In this document: positions 1 through 9,800 of the stretch, piece by piece
Position numbering within the stretch: position 1 is the first letter of the stretch
How the letters are laid out: each line of letters starts with the position of its first letter
DNA from: Mycolicibacterium litorale
GTDB lineage: Bacteria > Actinomycetota > Actinomycetes > Mycobacteriales > Mycobacteriaceae
Length of the DNA stretch: 64,000 bases
Reading direction: 5' to 3'
NCBI GenBank assembly: GCA_002007745.1
Contig: CP019882.1
Span: forward strand, 1,364,001 to 1,428,000
The notes under the pieces: generated by a model
Databases searched by the model: none
What the model saw: only the letters and a program-made list of their open reading frames with translations
Told to the model about the DNA's origin: nothing
Position numbers and translations under genes: made by a program

Positions 1-988
1 CCGGATCCATGCCGATGCCGTCGTCCTCGATGCTGATGACGCAGTCGGATCCTTCGTTGCGCGCGACGATTTCGATCGAGCCGCCCTGTCGCCCGGCCAG
101 TCCGTGCCGCACCGCGTTCTCGACGAGGGGCTGCAGGGCCAGGAACGGCACCACCACCGTGAGCACCTCGGGGGCGATCTGCAGGGTCACCGACAGGTTG
201 GTGCCGAATCGGGCGCGCTCGAGGGTGAGGTAGCGGTCGATGTTGCGCAGCTCGTCGGCCAGCACCGTGTACGGGCCGGCGGAGCGGAAGGAATAGCGAG
301 TGAAGTCGGCGAATTCCAGGATCAGGTCGCGGGCCCGGTCCGGGTCGGTGCGGACGAACGACGCAATGGTGGTGAGCGCGTTGTAGATGAAGTGCGGACT
401 GATCTGGGCCCGCAGCGCCAGCACCTCGGCGCGGTCGAGGCGTGCCCGGGAGGCGTCGAGTTCGGCCAGCTCGAGCTGGCTGGCGGCGTAGCGGGCGACC
501 TCGGCGATGGCACCGAGCATGCCCGGTGACGGCTCGTCGGCGTTGACCACGACCAGCACCCCGATCACCGCACCGTCGTCGTCGAGCAGGGGTTGAGCCA
601 CCACCGCCGGCGTCTGGTCGCGGGCCAGCACCCGGCGCTGGCCGGCGATCGACTCCCGGGCGGTGTGGTGGCAGACCTCCAACGCGGCGGGCGTCCACAG
701 CGCGTCCGCCGGCGGGTCGAAGGCCAGCAGCATCCCGTCGCCGCCGTAGAGCGCGATCCCGTCGGAGCCGGTCAGGCCGCGCAGATGGGGAGCGGCACCG
801 GCCGCCGAGTCAGCGTCGAGGCCCTTGCGCAGTGAGCGGGCCGCCTGCGCGGCGGTGTGCAGCGCGGCGTGCACGGTGCGCTCTGCCGGCGTGGTCACCA
901 CCCGCCGGGTCAGGATGGCGACGGTACCGATGATCAGCGCGACCGCGGCCAGCGTGACCGCCAGCGCCAGCGCGACCGCACCCGACAT
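1..988 (-). CDS. LytS-type sensor histidine kinase (3' end outside window)
   Basis: The gene runs leftwards off the window. I chose the ATG at 988 because a GGAGG ribosome site lies just upstream. The protein begins with one hydrophobic segment (about residues 4-26). A GAF-like sensor region follows (about 60-160), then a His_kinase core of the LytS/YehU type with the phospho-acceptor motif SPHFIYNAL (His codon at 392-394). An ATPase part contains the N box LVENAVRHG and the G1 box EDDGIGMDP close to the window edge. Such kinases work with LytTR-type response regulators, whose gene would be expected just outside the window. The signal sensed cannot be read from the sequence. Confidence 0.85.
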   Translation of the reverse strand, partial: MSGAVALALAVTLAAVALIIGTVAILTRRVVTTPAERTVHAALHTAAQAARSLRKGLDADSAAGAAPHLRGLTGSDGIALYGGDGMLLAFDPPADALWTPAALEVCHHTARESIAGQRRVLARDQTPAVVAQPLLDDDGAVIGVLVVVNADEPSPGMLGAIAEVARYAASQLELAELDASRARLDRAEVLALRAQISPHFIYNALTTIASFVRTDPDRARDLILEFADFTRYSFRSAGPYTVLADELRNIDRYLTLERARFGTNLSVTLQIAPEVLTVVVPFLALQPLVENAVRHGLAGRQGGSIEIVARNEGSDCVISIEDDGIGMDP

Positions 989-1028
989 CTCGCCTCCTGT
1001 CACTTCCGCCATGCCTATTGTGTGTGTC

Positions 1029-1604
1029 ATGGCGCGTCTGCAGTTGACCCAGGATCCCGCGTCCGACGAGCTGTTGAGCGAGGATCCGTTCGCATTGCTC
1101 ACCGGAATGTTGCTCGACCAGCAGATTCCGATGGAGACGGCGTTCGCCGGGCCGCGCAAGCTCGTCGAGCGCATCGGCAGCATAGACCCGCGGGTGATCG
1201 CCGACTACGACCCGGAGAAGTTCGCCGCCGAGTTTGCCAAAACCCCTGCGGTGCACAGGTTCCCGGGTTCCATGGCTAAGCGTGTCCAGGACCTGGCCCG
1301 AGCGATCACCGACGACTACAACGGCGACACTGCTGCGCTGTGGCTCAGCGGCGGCCCCGATGGGGCCGAGGTTCTGCGCCGGCTCAAGGCGCTGCCGGGC
1401 TTCGGTGAGCAGAAGGCCAAGATCTTCCTGGCGCTGCTCGGCAAGCAGTACGGGGTGACGCCGGCAGGCTGGCGGGAGGCCGCCGGTGATTACGGCAAGA
1501 CCGGCACGCACATGTCGATCGCCGATGTGGTCGACAAGGGGTCGCTGGACGAGGTGCGGGCGTACAAGAAGAAGATGAAGGCGGCAGCGAAGGCGAAGGC
1601 CTGA
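1029..1604 (+). CDS. HhH-GPD base-excision repair family protein, Rv1156 homologue
   Basis: This 191-residue protein matches the mycobacterial HhH-GPD-type Rv1156 family, small relatives of DNA glycosylases. A helix-hairpin-helix segment with LPGFGEQKAKIF lies near residue 125, and an N-terminal MLLDQQIPMETAF helix is typical of the family. The C-terminus is a Lys/Ala tail. The frame is open upstream to 825, but that part overlaps the divergent kinase gene. ATG 1029 gives the family's usual N-terminus (MARLQLTQDP); ATG 1011 is the alternative. No enzymatic activity can be proved from the sequence. The last codons and stop are copied downstream in a 28-bp tandem repeat. Confidence 0.85.
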   Translation: MARLQLTQDPASDELLSEDPFALLTGMLLDQQIPMETAFAGPRKLVERIGSIDPRVIADYDPEKFAAEFAKTPAVHRFPGSMAKRVQDLARAITDDYNGDTAALWLSGGPDGAEVLRRLKALPGFGEQKAKIFLALLGKQYGVTPAGWREAAGDYGKTGTHMSIADVVDKGSLDEVRAYKKKMKAAAKAKA

Positions 1605-1662
1605 GCCATAGGTAGCGAAGGCGAAGGCCTGAGCCATAGGTAGCGAAGGCGAAGGCCTGAGC
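1587..1662. repeat. 28-bp tandem repeat, about 2.7 copies, across the Rv1156-homologue stop codon
   Basis: Copies begin at 1587, 1615 and 1643. Each starts GCGAAGGCGAAGGCCTGAGC, and the first two continue CATAGGTA; the third copy is partial. The first copy holds the last sense codons and the TGA stop, so the 3' end of the gene has been duplicated downstream. The unit is not a multiple of three. Confidence 0.9.
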
Positions 1663-1680
1663 CCGGACGACGGAGGCACT

Positions 1681-1827
1681 ATGAAGACACACCTGAACTG
1701 CCCGTGCGGCGAGGCGATCAGTGCGAAGGACGAGGACGAACTCGTCGACCTGACCAAGGCGCACCTCGCCGAGGCGCACCCCGGCATGGACTACGGCCGC
1801 GACGAGATCCTGTTCCTGGCCTACTGA
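1681..1827 (+). CDS. DUF1059-type small protein
   Basis: This 48-residue protein starts at ATG 1681, ten bases after a GGAGG ribosome site. It has a CPCG motif near residues 8-11 and an acidic helix, and ends H-P-G-M-D-Y-(x)n-F-L-A-Y. This is the layout of the DUF1059 family of small actinobacterial proteins of unknown function. It lies directly after the Rv1156 homologue, in the same direction, and ends ten bases before the convergent acyltransferase gene. It is too short to appear in most ORF lists, but the ribosome site and family pattern make it credible. Confidence 0.75.
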   Translation: MKTHLNCPCGEAISAKDEDELVDLTKAHLAEAHPGMDYGRDEILFLAY

Positions 1828-1836
1828 GCCGGCCTA

Positions 1837-3246
1837 CTAGGCCACCCCGACCGCGGCCTCCAGTTCGGCGAGCGCCTGCTCGGTGAGCGGGATGAGTTCG
1901 TCGATCTCGGGCACCACATCGCGGTCGGCCACGTAGCCGACCCCGATCCGGTCGGCGTACGAGCACACCGTCACGTTGAGTGCCATCCCGTCGTAGACCA
2001 CCGACACCGGGTAGATCTCATCGACCCGGGCGCCGTTGTAGTACATCTGCTCGGGCGGGCCCGGCACGTTGGAGATCGGCAGGTTGTAGCTGGGCCGCAC
2101 CCACGACGTGAAGGGCAGCTGCGGCAGCAGCACCGTCGGCCCGATCGCCGGCATCAGCACCAGCAGCATCGCCCCCGGTCCTTGCGCGGCGACCTGGTGC
2201 TTGACGTTGGCCATCGCGTAGTGGACCAGTGTCAGCCGCTGGGCGGGGTCGGCGACGTTGGTGCCCAGCGGACACAGCCCCAGCCCGAACTGGTTGCCGT
2301 GCTGATCGGCTTCGGCGGCGTCGCGATCCCGCACCGTCACCGGACAGATGGCCACGAGCGACTGCTGCGGTAGCTCGTCCTGCTCGCCCAGCCAGGCCCG
2401 CACCACGCCGGAGACCACCGCCGTGACCACGTCGTTGCCGGTGACGCCGGTCGCCTGCTGGATTGCGCGAATCCGCTTGTGGTCCAAGCTGGTTGCCGCG
2501 ACCGCCCGGTGCGGACCCAGCTTGGTGTTGAACCGGGTGTGGGGCGCGCCGAACGGCGGGGCCACGGTGTTGGTGGTCAGACTGCCGACGATGTTGGCCA
2601 GCTCACCGGCGGCGACGTGACGGGCCAGGCTCAGACCCGATGCCGCCGCGCCGGCGAGGTCGCGGACCGCGGACAACGGATTCGGCAGCCGTCCCGAACG
2701 GGGCGCCGGGGGCGGGCCGGTGGGCGCATCGGTGGCGTAGAACGGTCGCATCGAGCGTTGGGCGGGATCGGTGCTCAGCGAGTCGCCGATCATCTTCAAT
2801 CCGGCCACGCCGTCGACGACGATGTGGTGGATCTTGATATAGAGGGCGAACCGGCCGCCGGCCAGACCATCGATGAGGTAGGCCATCCACAGCGGCCCCG
2901 AGCGGTCGAGCCGCTCAGCATGCAACTGCGACACCAATTCCCAGAGCACTTCGGTCCCCGACTCGGGCGGCAGGGTCCTGCGCTGCAGATGGTGACGGAG
3001 GTCCAGGTCCTCGGCGTCGCGCCACACCCACATACCGCCGGTGTCCAACCCCCGGTGCGGACGCCGGCGCAGACGCGGGTCCACCCGATCGGTGGCGGAC
3101 AGGCTCTGCTCGTAGAGCTCGTCGACGAACGTCGTGCTGTTCGCACCCTTGGGAGGAGTCATCAGCAGAACCGCGGCCACGTGCATCGGGCTCGACAGCA
3201 GTTCGCCGGTGAGCATCAGCGCGTCGATCGGGTCGAGCGTCTCCAT
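1837..3246 (-). CDS. wax ester synthase / diacylglycerol O-acyltransferase (WS/DGAT)
   Basis: This 469-residue protein has the usual length of the mycobacterial triacylglycerol synthase family. These enzymes join an acyl-CoA to diacylglycerol or a fatty alcohol, making storage triacylglycerol or wax esters at the membrane. The catalytic HHxxxDG motif is present as HHIVVDG at residues 140-146. The family's later PLW-type motif is seen as GPLWMAYLIDGL just before it, and the C-terminal region has NVPGPPEQMYYNGA. The first residues (LDPIDALML) are typical. It is not part of the M. tuberculosis Rv1156-Rv1157c interval, so it is an insertion here. Its substrate preference is unknown. Confidence 0.9.
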   Translation of the reverse strand: METLDPIDALMLTGELLSSPMHVAAVLLMTPPKGANSTTFVDELYEQSLSATDRVDPRLRRRPHRGLDTGGMWVWRDAEDLDLRHHLQRRTLPPESGTEVLWELVSQLHAERLDRSGPLWMAYLIDGLAGGRFALYIKIHHIVVDGVAGLKMIGDSLSTDPAQRSMRPFYATDAPTGPPPAPRSGRLPNPLSAVRDLAGAAASGLSLARHVAAGELANIVGSLTTNTVAPPFGAPHTRFNTKLGPHRAVAATSLDHKRIRAIQQATGVTGNDVVTAVVSGVVRAWLGEQDELPQQSLVAICPVTVRDRDAAEADQHGNQFGLGLCPLGTNVADPAQRLTLVHYAMANVKHQVAAQGPGAMLLVLMPAIGPTVLLPQLPFTSWVRPSYNLPISNVPGPPEQMYYNGARVDEIYPVSVVYDGMALNVTVCSYADRIGVGYVADRDVVPEIDELIPLTEQALAELEAAVGVA

Positions 3247-3305
3247 GTCGGACCGACCCTTCGCCGGACGTGGGGATTTCCCAGACTAGCGCGGCTTTTG
3301 GCCGT

Positions 3306-4397
3306 TTAGGGCACGACTGTCGAACCGATCGTCGGCATGAAGGTGCACTGCTTGTCCAGGGTGGTCACCTGGCCGAAGATCGTCGACATGATGCTGCCCG
3401 AGCCGGTGTCGGCGATGGCGGTCAGCGTGGTCGGACCCTGCGGGTTGATGGCCGGGTTGGGCTTCAGCGTCGCGCTGCCCGAGCGACCGGTGGTCAGATT
3501 GACCCAGGTGACGTTGAGCGGCAGCTTCTGCTCGGCGGCCGGCGCCGGGGTGCCGACGGCGGTGAACACGTAGGCGGTTTGACCCGGACCCGGTCCGGGC
3601 GTCGGGATGGTGGCCGGACCGGCGACCGACAGCGCGGTCGCGATGACATTGCCGCCGTCGGATGCGCAGCCGTTGCTGATCGACGGATACATGAAGTCCT
3701 GCGTCGGTGGCTTCGCCGGGTCGTAGTTCGGGGCGGCGGCCGCGGGGGCCGGTGCCGGGGACGAGTTCGGGGCGGTGACCGCGTTGGCGGCGGGGACCGC
3801 CGCCGGGGTCGCCGGGTTGCCCGGCGTCACGGTGGTCGGCGGGGTGGGCACCTCGGGCAGGGCATCCGGTGCCGGCCCGACGACATGCGCCGGGTCGATG
3901 CCGGTCGGCAGGTGCGCATCGGTGCCGGGGACGGCTCCCGGCGCGGGGAGGTGCTCAGGCAGGGGGGCGGGGCCGTTGCCGGGGCCGGGCGTCATCAGCG
4001 GGGTAGTGCCGTGTGCGACGCCGGACAGTGCCTGCGGGGCGGGGGGAGCCGACGCGGGCATGGCGGCCGACGGGCCGGCGGCCCCGCCCTCCTGCACGAA
4101 TTTGGTGACCTGCTGGGCCAGCGCCATCGAACCTTCGGGCGTGGTGGCATTGCCGGCCAGCTGCGACGCTGCCGCGAGCAGCAGTTGCTGGGCCGATGAG
4201 GGGTTCCCCGCAGCCTGCTGAATCACCGGGCTCAGGCTCTGCACGGCGTCAAGGCCGGGCAGCTGGCCGGGATCCAGTGGGATCGTCGGGTCGGCGGACG
4301 CAGCCGGGCTCAACACCAGGCTGGTCGCCGCCACGAGTGCGGCGGTGGTCAGCAGAAGAGCCGACTTGGCGATCTGCGGCACGGTGAACTCCCTCAT
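3306..4397 (-). CDS. exported Ala/Pro-rich protein, Rv1157c homologue
   Basis: This 363-residue protein has a Sec signal peptide: a basic start, a hydrophobic run at about residues 12-34, then ASA before DPTIPL. The middle (about 90-210) is low-complexity Ala/Pro sequence. The C-terminal 140 residues are more ordered, and two Cys residues (in NGCASDGG and DKQCTF) could form a disulfide. Function is unknown. Its place behind the Rv1158c homologue, 14 bases downstream and facing away from pimE, matches M. tuberculosis and suggests an operon and an envelope role. Confidence 0.85.
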   Translation of the reverse strand: MREFTVPQIAKSALLLTTAALVAATSLVLSPAASADPTIPLDPGQLPGLDAVQSLSPVIQQAAGNPSSAQQLLLAAASQLAGNATTPEGSMALAQQVTKFVQEGGAAGPSAAMPASAPPAPQALSGVAHGTTPLMTPGPGNGPAPLPEHLPAPGAVPGTDAHLPTGIDPAHVVGPAPDALPEVPTPPTTVTPGNPATPAAVPAANAVTAPNSSPAPAPAAAAPNYDPAKPPTQDFMYPSISNGCASDGGNVIATALSVAGPATIPTPGPGPGQTAYVFTAVGTPAPAAEQKLPLNVTWVNLTTGRSGSATLKPNPAINPQGPTTLTAIADTGSGSIMSTIFGQVTTLDKQCTFMPTIGSTVVP

Positions 4398-4411
4398 CGG
4401 GTGGTGGGTGG

Positions 4412-5002
4412 TCAGGGCAGGGCGGAAAGCGGCAACAACTGGCCGATGCCCGCACCGCCGGGAGTGGTCGGCGCGATCGGCGGGTTGCTGGCCGGGGGGA
4501 CTCCGGCGGGCCCGGCCACCGGCGGGATGGCGCTCGGCGCGTTGTTGATGCCCGGCTGGTCACCGATCGCGACCGGGAACGGCATCCCCGACGGCGTCAG
4601 GTTCGCCAGGTCGCCGGGCATCCCGAGCTGGTTGAGCAGCGGGATGATCGGTCCGGCCAGGCCGCCGCTTGCCGCAGGAGCCACGGGTGCGGTGGCCGGG
4701 GCACCGGGCACCGGTGCGGTCGCAGGGGCGCCGCCGATCGGAGACACGGGCACGGTGGCCGGCGCACCGGCGATGGACGACGCGCCGCCCAGCGCGGTCG
4801 CGGCGGTCTGCAGCAGCGCCGCCGCGCTGGCCGGGTTGGTGGCGAATTGCTGCAACATGTTGAGCGCAGGCACGCCGGGCACGGCCGGCGATACGGCCGG
4901 GTCGGCCGCGGCGGACGGGCTCAGCGCGAGCGCGGCAGAGCACAGTCCGGCCGCCGCAATTGCGTTGGCGGCGAACAACTTTGTGATACGTGGCATGGTC
5001 AT
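4412..5002 (-). CDS. exported Ala/Pro-rich protein, Rv1158c homologue
   Basis: This 196-residue secreted protein has a signal peptide (hydrophobic run at about residues 10-30, cleavage after AAA-D). A short region PAVPGVPALNMLQQFATNPASAA follows, in shorter form similar to the start of the downstream Rv1157c homologue, so the two may be related by duplication. The rest is Pro/Ala-rich. The start could be ATG 5002 or the in-frame ATG 4996. It is divergent from pimE. No function is known. Confidence 0.8.
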   Translation of the reverse strand: MTMPRITKLFAANAIAAAGLCSAALALSPSAAADPAVSPAVPGVPALNMLQQFATNPASAAALLQTAATALGGASSIAGAPATVPVSPIGGAPATAPVPGAPATAPVAPAASGGLAGPIIPLLNQLGMPGDLANLTPSGMPFPVAIGDQPGINNAPSAIPPVAGPAGVPPASNPPIAPTTPGGAGIGQLLPLSALP

Positions 5003-5152
5003 CCCAATCCCTCGAGTGCAGGTCTGAACCCGAAGGTAGTCCGTTACTAGAGTTACTCAAGTGACACGTGTGGTGGTTATTCAACCGTTACGGACGTGAT
5101 GGCCGATGGTGATGTCCGCGACCCGGGCGCCCTGCCGGAGTTGGGCGCGCTC

Positions 5153-5171
5153 ACGTGCGCACCGCGCACGT
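5153..5171. promoter_or_regulatory. perfect inverted repeat between Rv1158c homologue and pimE
   Basis: ACGTGCGC, three bases, then GCGCACGT: an 8-bp perfect inverted repeat whose right edge lies 38 bases upstream of the pimE GTG. It sits in the 207-base divergent interval. It could be an operator or a small hairpin in the pimE leader; no regulator can be named. Confidence 0.35.
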
Positions 5172-5209
5172 CTGCGCGCCGAAGTCGCAACCGTCGATAC
5201 AGTCGCAGC

Positions 5210-6400
5210 GTGGACACGACGGCCGCGCCGCGCCAACCCGCCCTGGTGGCCCGGCTGGCCCCGCTGATCCTCGCCGCCAGCGTGGCCGCCCGGCTCGCCT
5301 GGACCTACCTGGTGCCCAACGGCGCGAACTTCGTCGATCTACACGTCTACCTCGGTGGCGCCGGCGCGTTGGATCATCCCGGCACGCTGTACTCCTACGT
5401 CTACGCCGACCAGACGCCCGACTTCCCGCTTCCGTTCACCTATCCGCCGTTTGCGGCGCTGGTGTTCTATCCCCTGCACCTGCTGCCGTTCGGCCTGGTG
5501 GCGTTCTGCTGGCAACTCGGCATCATCGCGGCGCTCTACGGCGTCGTCCGGGTCAGTCAGCGACTACTCGGCGTGGCAGCCGGTCAGGGCCACCGCACCG
5601 CGATGGTGTGGACCGCGGCGGGGATCTGGACCGAACCGCTGCGCAGCAACTTCGACTACGGCCAGATCAACGTCATCCTGGTGCTCGCCGTGCTGTGCGC
5701 GGCCTACAGCAGCCGCTGGTGGCTATCCGGTCTGCTGGTCGGCCTGGCGGCCGGGATCAAACTCACCCCGGCCGTCACCGGCCTGTACTTCCTGGGCATG
5801 CGACGTTGGGCCGCGGCGGTCTTCTCGGCGGTCGTCTTCTTCGCCACGGTCGGGCTGTCCGTCGCCGTGATCGGGCAGCAGGCCCGCTATTACTTCACCG
5901 ACCTGCTCGGCGATGCCGGCCGGGTCGGGCCTATCGGGACGTCGTTCAACCAGTCGTGGCGCGGCGCCGTGTCGCGCATTCTCGGCCACGACGCCGGCTA
6001 CGGGCCGGTGGTGTTGATCGCGATCGCGCTGACCGCGGCGCTGGCCGTGCTGGCCTGGCGCGCCCTCGATGGGGATCGGCTCGGCGCACTGTTGGTGGTG
6101 CAACTCTTCGGGCTGTTGGTCTCGCCGATCTCCTGGACGCATCACTGGGTGTGGCTGCTGCCCTTGATGATCTGGCTCATCCATGGGCCGTGGCGCGAGC
6201 GTCGGGGGGCGCGTTGGCTCGGCGGCGGGTGGCTGCTGCTGACGCTGGTCGGGGTGCCGTGGCTGCTGAGCTTCGCCCAGCCGACGATCTGGCAGGTCAG
6301 CCGGCCGTGGTACCTGGCGTGGACCGGCTTGATCTACGTCGTGGCCACCTTGGTGACACTGGCCTGGATCGCGGCTAGCGGTCGCCGAGTACGCCGTTGA
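5210..6400 (+). CDS. pimE: polyprenol-phosphate-mannose alpha-1,2-mannosyltransferase PimE
   Basis: This is a 396-residue polytopic GT-C (GT87) membrane enzyme. PimE adds the fifth mannose, alpha-1,2, to phosphatidylinositol tetramannoside, using polyprenyl-phosphate-mannose on the periplasmic side. That step commits PIM4 to higher PIMs rather than lipomannan/LAM. The essential acidic residue of the family is here Asp43, in NFVDLHVY after the first membrane helix. About ten hydrophobic segments follow. The frame is open to 5096, but GTG 5210 ([10 protein letters not shown]) places the first helix at the usual position. The last 26 bases overlap the convergent phhB gene. In M. tuberculosis this is Rv1159. 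Confidence 0.93.
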   Translation: MDTTAAPRQPALVARLAPLILAASVAARLAWTYLVPNGANFVDLHVYLGGAGALDHPGTLYSYVYADQTPDFPLPFTYPPFAALVFYPLHLLPFGLVAFCWQLGIIAALYGVVRVSQRLLGVAAGQGHRTAMVWTAAGIWTEPLRSNFDYGQINVILVLAVLCAAYSSRWWLSGLLVGLAAGIKLTPAVTGLYFLGMRRWAAAVFSAVVFFATVGLSVAVIGQQARYYFTDLLGDAGRVGPIGTSFNQSWRGAVSRILGHDAGYGPVVLIAIALTAALAVLAWRALDGDRLGALLVVQLFGLLVSPISWTHHWVWLLPLMIWLIHGPWRERRGARWLGGGWLLLTLVGVPWLLSFAQPTIWQVSRPWYLAWTGLIYVVATLVTLAWIAASGRRVRR

Positions 6401-6674
6401 TTACGTGGTTGATTTCGCTGGCCAGCTGGACGTCCTTGTCGGTGACCCCGCCCTCGGAATGCGTGACGAGAGCGAAACATACTGTCCGCCAACGGATATC
6501 GATATCGGGGTGATGGTCCCGCTGTTCGGCCAGGTCGGCGACCCGACGCACCGCGTCGATGCCGTCGAGGAATGAACCGAACGTCACGCAGCGGCGCAAC
6601 GCACCTTCGCTGTAGTCCCAGCCGGCGAGATCGTCGACGGCGGCCTTCACTTGCTCATCGGTCAGCAGGGGCAT
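6375..6674 (-). CDS. phhB: pterin-4a-carbinolamine dehydratase
   Basis: This 99-residue protein has the dehydratase signature [13 protein letters not shown], with the paired histidines of the active site, and a C-terminal NHVINGVL helix. These enzymes dehydrate 4a-hydroxytetrahydropterin, recycling the cofactor of aromatic amino-acid hydroxylases. The role in mycobacteria is not firmly known. The frame is open to 6743, but ATG 6674 (MPLLTDEQV) gives the family length. It matches Rv1159A in both sequence and position. Confidence 0.9.
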   Translation of the reverse strand: MPLLTDEQVKAAVDDLAGWDYSEGALRRCVTFGSFLDGIDAVRRVADLAEQRDHHPDIDIRWRTVCFALVTHSEGGVTDKDVQLASEINHVINGVLGDR

Positions 6675-6858
6675 CCGGCAATTGTGGCTCTCCGGTGTGG
6701 GCCGTGCCCGCAACATCGGCGAATCACCCGGGAGATCAAACAAACTAACGGTCCGAAATATCTAGACGCAGTCGTCAATAATCCTTAGTATCCCAGGTTG
6801 GCGCCTTTGCTGACGGTGCGCCATCGGTGTTTGCGGCTACCAACCCGGGGGTTCCACA

Positions 6859-9800
6859 GTGTCGTCGACCATTGACCTGAACCAGTCGGAAGCCGCCGTC
6901 ACGGACGTCCGCACACTGCCCGCGAAGTTCGGCGGATGGCAGGCCGTGACCGGGCAGTCCAGGCTTCTCCTGTGGGCGGGCGCATCCGTGACAGCGCTGG
7001 GCATCGGCGCCGCGATCGTCGCGATGCCCGCGGTGGCATCCGCTGACACCGGCAGTTCGGCCACCGCATCGTCGAAATCGGCGAGCCACCCGGGGCCCGC
7101 CCGCCCCTCGGGGCGGTCCGCGGCGGCACCCACCGCCGGCCGCGCCTCGGGATCGCCGAGCCACCCGAAACCGCCGCGATCGGCGGCCACGGCCGGGCGA
7201 GCGACAGTCACGACGGTGTCCGACTCGGATCCTCAAGCGCCGCAACCTCTTACATCGGTGAAGTCGACGTCGGTCGGCGCCTCGCGTTCGACCAGCACGG
7301 TGGGCTCGGTGCGCATCGCAGCGGCCCGCCCGGAATCGGCGCGCCCAGCGCCGGCAGCATCGGCTGCTGCGTCAGCAGCGCCGTCGGGTCCGGTTCAGTT
7401 CGGCATCGATTCGCTCATCAGCGTCTTCTTCAGCGACGGGACGGCCGAGCACCCCAACGCCGGCCTCATCATGGGCAACGGCTATTCGTGGACCGGTGCG
7501 ACATGCGCTGGAAGCACCGCGTGCAATGGCGGCAACGGCGGCATCTTCGGCAACGGAGGCAACGGCTACAACGGCGGTAACGGCGGTGCCGCCGGCTGGT
7601 TCGGCAACGGCGGAAACGGCGGCGGCGGCGTAGCCACCGTCAACGCGGGACGCGGCGGCAACGGCGGCACGGGCGGACGGATCAGCGGTAATGGCGGCTT
7701 CGGCGGGGCCGGTGCGGCGATCGTCTCGGCCGGCGCCGTCGGCGGCGCGGGAGGTTCGGCCGGGATCTTCGGCAACGGCGGGGGCGGGGGTGCGGGCGGA
7801 ACAGCCGCAGATTCCGTCGTCCCCGGCGGTGTCGGCGGGAACGGGGGTCGCGGCGGTACCGGCGGCCTGCTGTTCGGCATGGGCGGCGCGGGCGGCAACG
7901 GCGGCGCGGCGATTCCCGAAGACGGCACCGGTGGAACCGGGGGATACGGCGGCGATACCGGCTTGCTGGCGGTGTGGGGCGTCGGCGGCGCCGGTGGGGT
8001 GGGCGGTGACGCCGCCAACGGGGGCCAGGGCGGCCACGGTGGCAACGGTGGACTGCTGTCGTTCTTCGCCAACGGCGGCGAGGGTGGAGAGGGCGGCTTC
8101 AGCCCCGCAGAGGGCTACGGGAGCTACCACGGCGGCCGGGGCGGCGATGGTGGCACGGGCGGACTCTGGCTGGGCAATGGCGGGGACGGCGGCGCCGGTG
8201 GCCGGGGCGGCGGTAATGGTGGCAACGGTGGCGACGTCGGGGTGTTCTCGCTGGTCGGCGCCGGTGGAAACGGCGGCAACGGCGGTGTGGGGCAGGCGGG
8301 CACTCCGGGCAGCAATGGTGTGATCGGCCGGACCAACGGACTCGACGGAGATCCCGGTGGCCAGGGCGGGTCCGGCGGCAACGGCGGCCACGGCAGCTTC
8401 GTGTTGGGCACCGGCGGCGACGGCGGGGCCGGCGGGCCAGGCGGCATCGGCGGCAGCGGCGGCAAGGGATACGACCGCAAGGACGACGAAACGGTCTCCG
8501 ACGGCGACGGCCTGCCCGGCGGCAACGGCGGTAACGGCGCTCGGGGTGGCGATGGCGGCGCAGCCGGCGGTGCGGCAGGAGTCGGCCGGTACTTCTTCGT
8601 CATCTCTTCGCACGGCGATGCCGGTGCGGCCGGCGCCGGCGGCCAGGGTGGCGCCGGCGGCCAAGGCGGTTTGGGCGGCAAGACCACGGACTGGGATGCC
8701 GTCGGTGGCGCCGGTGGCAAGGGCGGCCAAGGTGGCACCGGCGGAGACGGCGGCGACGCGACGAACGTCAACGCCGCCGGTGAAGGTGGTGACGGCGGAG
8801 TTGGCGGTGCCGGTGGCGCCGGGGGCGACGGGTACGGCTTCGGTGGCGCCGCCGGTGCCGGAGGGGTCGGCGGCTCTGGTGGCACGGGCGGTGCCAGCAG
8901 CGCGGCCCAGGCAGGTGCCAACGGCGGCACCGGCGGTGCCGGCGGCAAGGGTGGCGCCGGTGGCGACTCCAAGCCCGGCGAGCAGCCCGCTGTCGGTGGC
9001 CGCGGCGGCAACGGCGGCCGCGGTGGCGACGGCGGTCCGGAAGGTGGCCGCGGCGGTGATTACGGCCAAGGCGGTCCGGGCGGCTATGCCGCGAACCCGG
9101 GGCAGCCGGGCCCGCAGGCCGCCAACGGTCCGCACGGCACTGCCGGGGCCCACGGAAGCCCGGCTACCGGGGCCGTATCGGCGGCTGCGGCGCGGGTCGC
9201 CGACGACGGCCCTGCGCCGTCAGCCGCTGCGTCGGCACAGCCCTCGCTGCAATCGCTGTGGTCTGATCTCGCCGACCGGTTGAACTACATCTTCTTCAAC
9301 GGCGCGCCGACCGTGACGAACGGCGCCAGCCCGCAGGATCCGGACACCGGCGCCATCGTCGGGCAGCTCTACGGGGTCAGCCACAACGGTTACCAGGTCA
9401 CCTACTCGATCGGAACGGCGCCCAGGTACGGCGAGCTGACGGAATTCGACCCGGCAACCGGGCAATACACCTACGTCCCGAATCCGGACCTGGTGACGCC
9501 CGGAGTGACCGACAGGTTCACCATCATCGTCGACAACGGGGCCGCCGCACGGTTGCCGGGACTGCTCGGGCGGATTCAGGACGGGTTGCATTCGCTCGCG
9601 ATCGGGCTGGGACTGGCCAAGCCCGACACGGTCGAGCAGATCTTCACCGTCAAGGTGCAAGGAGACGGCAAGTACGGCGACCTGGACAATGCGCAGTGGG
9701 CGATCGTCAACCAGAGCTACGAGAATTGCACGCTGAATGCGACGGCAGCGGCGATTCGCCAAGTGACGGAAGGCTTCAAAGCGCCGGACGAGGACGCGAT

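Noticed and set aside
6859..7100. Possible PE domain at the start of the large PGRS protein
   Set aside because: The first 60 residues lack the PE helical pair and show one hydrophobic signal-type segment instead.
7372..9153. 593-residue Ala/Thr-rich frame and a Pro-rich frame (7566-8072) opposite the PGRS repeat
   Set aside because: Periodic GGC codons give long antisense frames automatically; no signal, domain or ribosome site.
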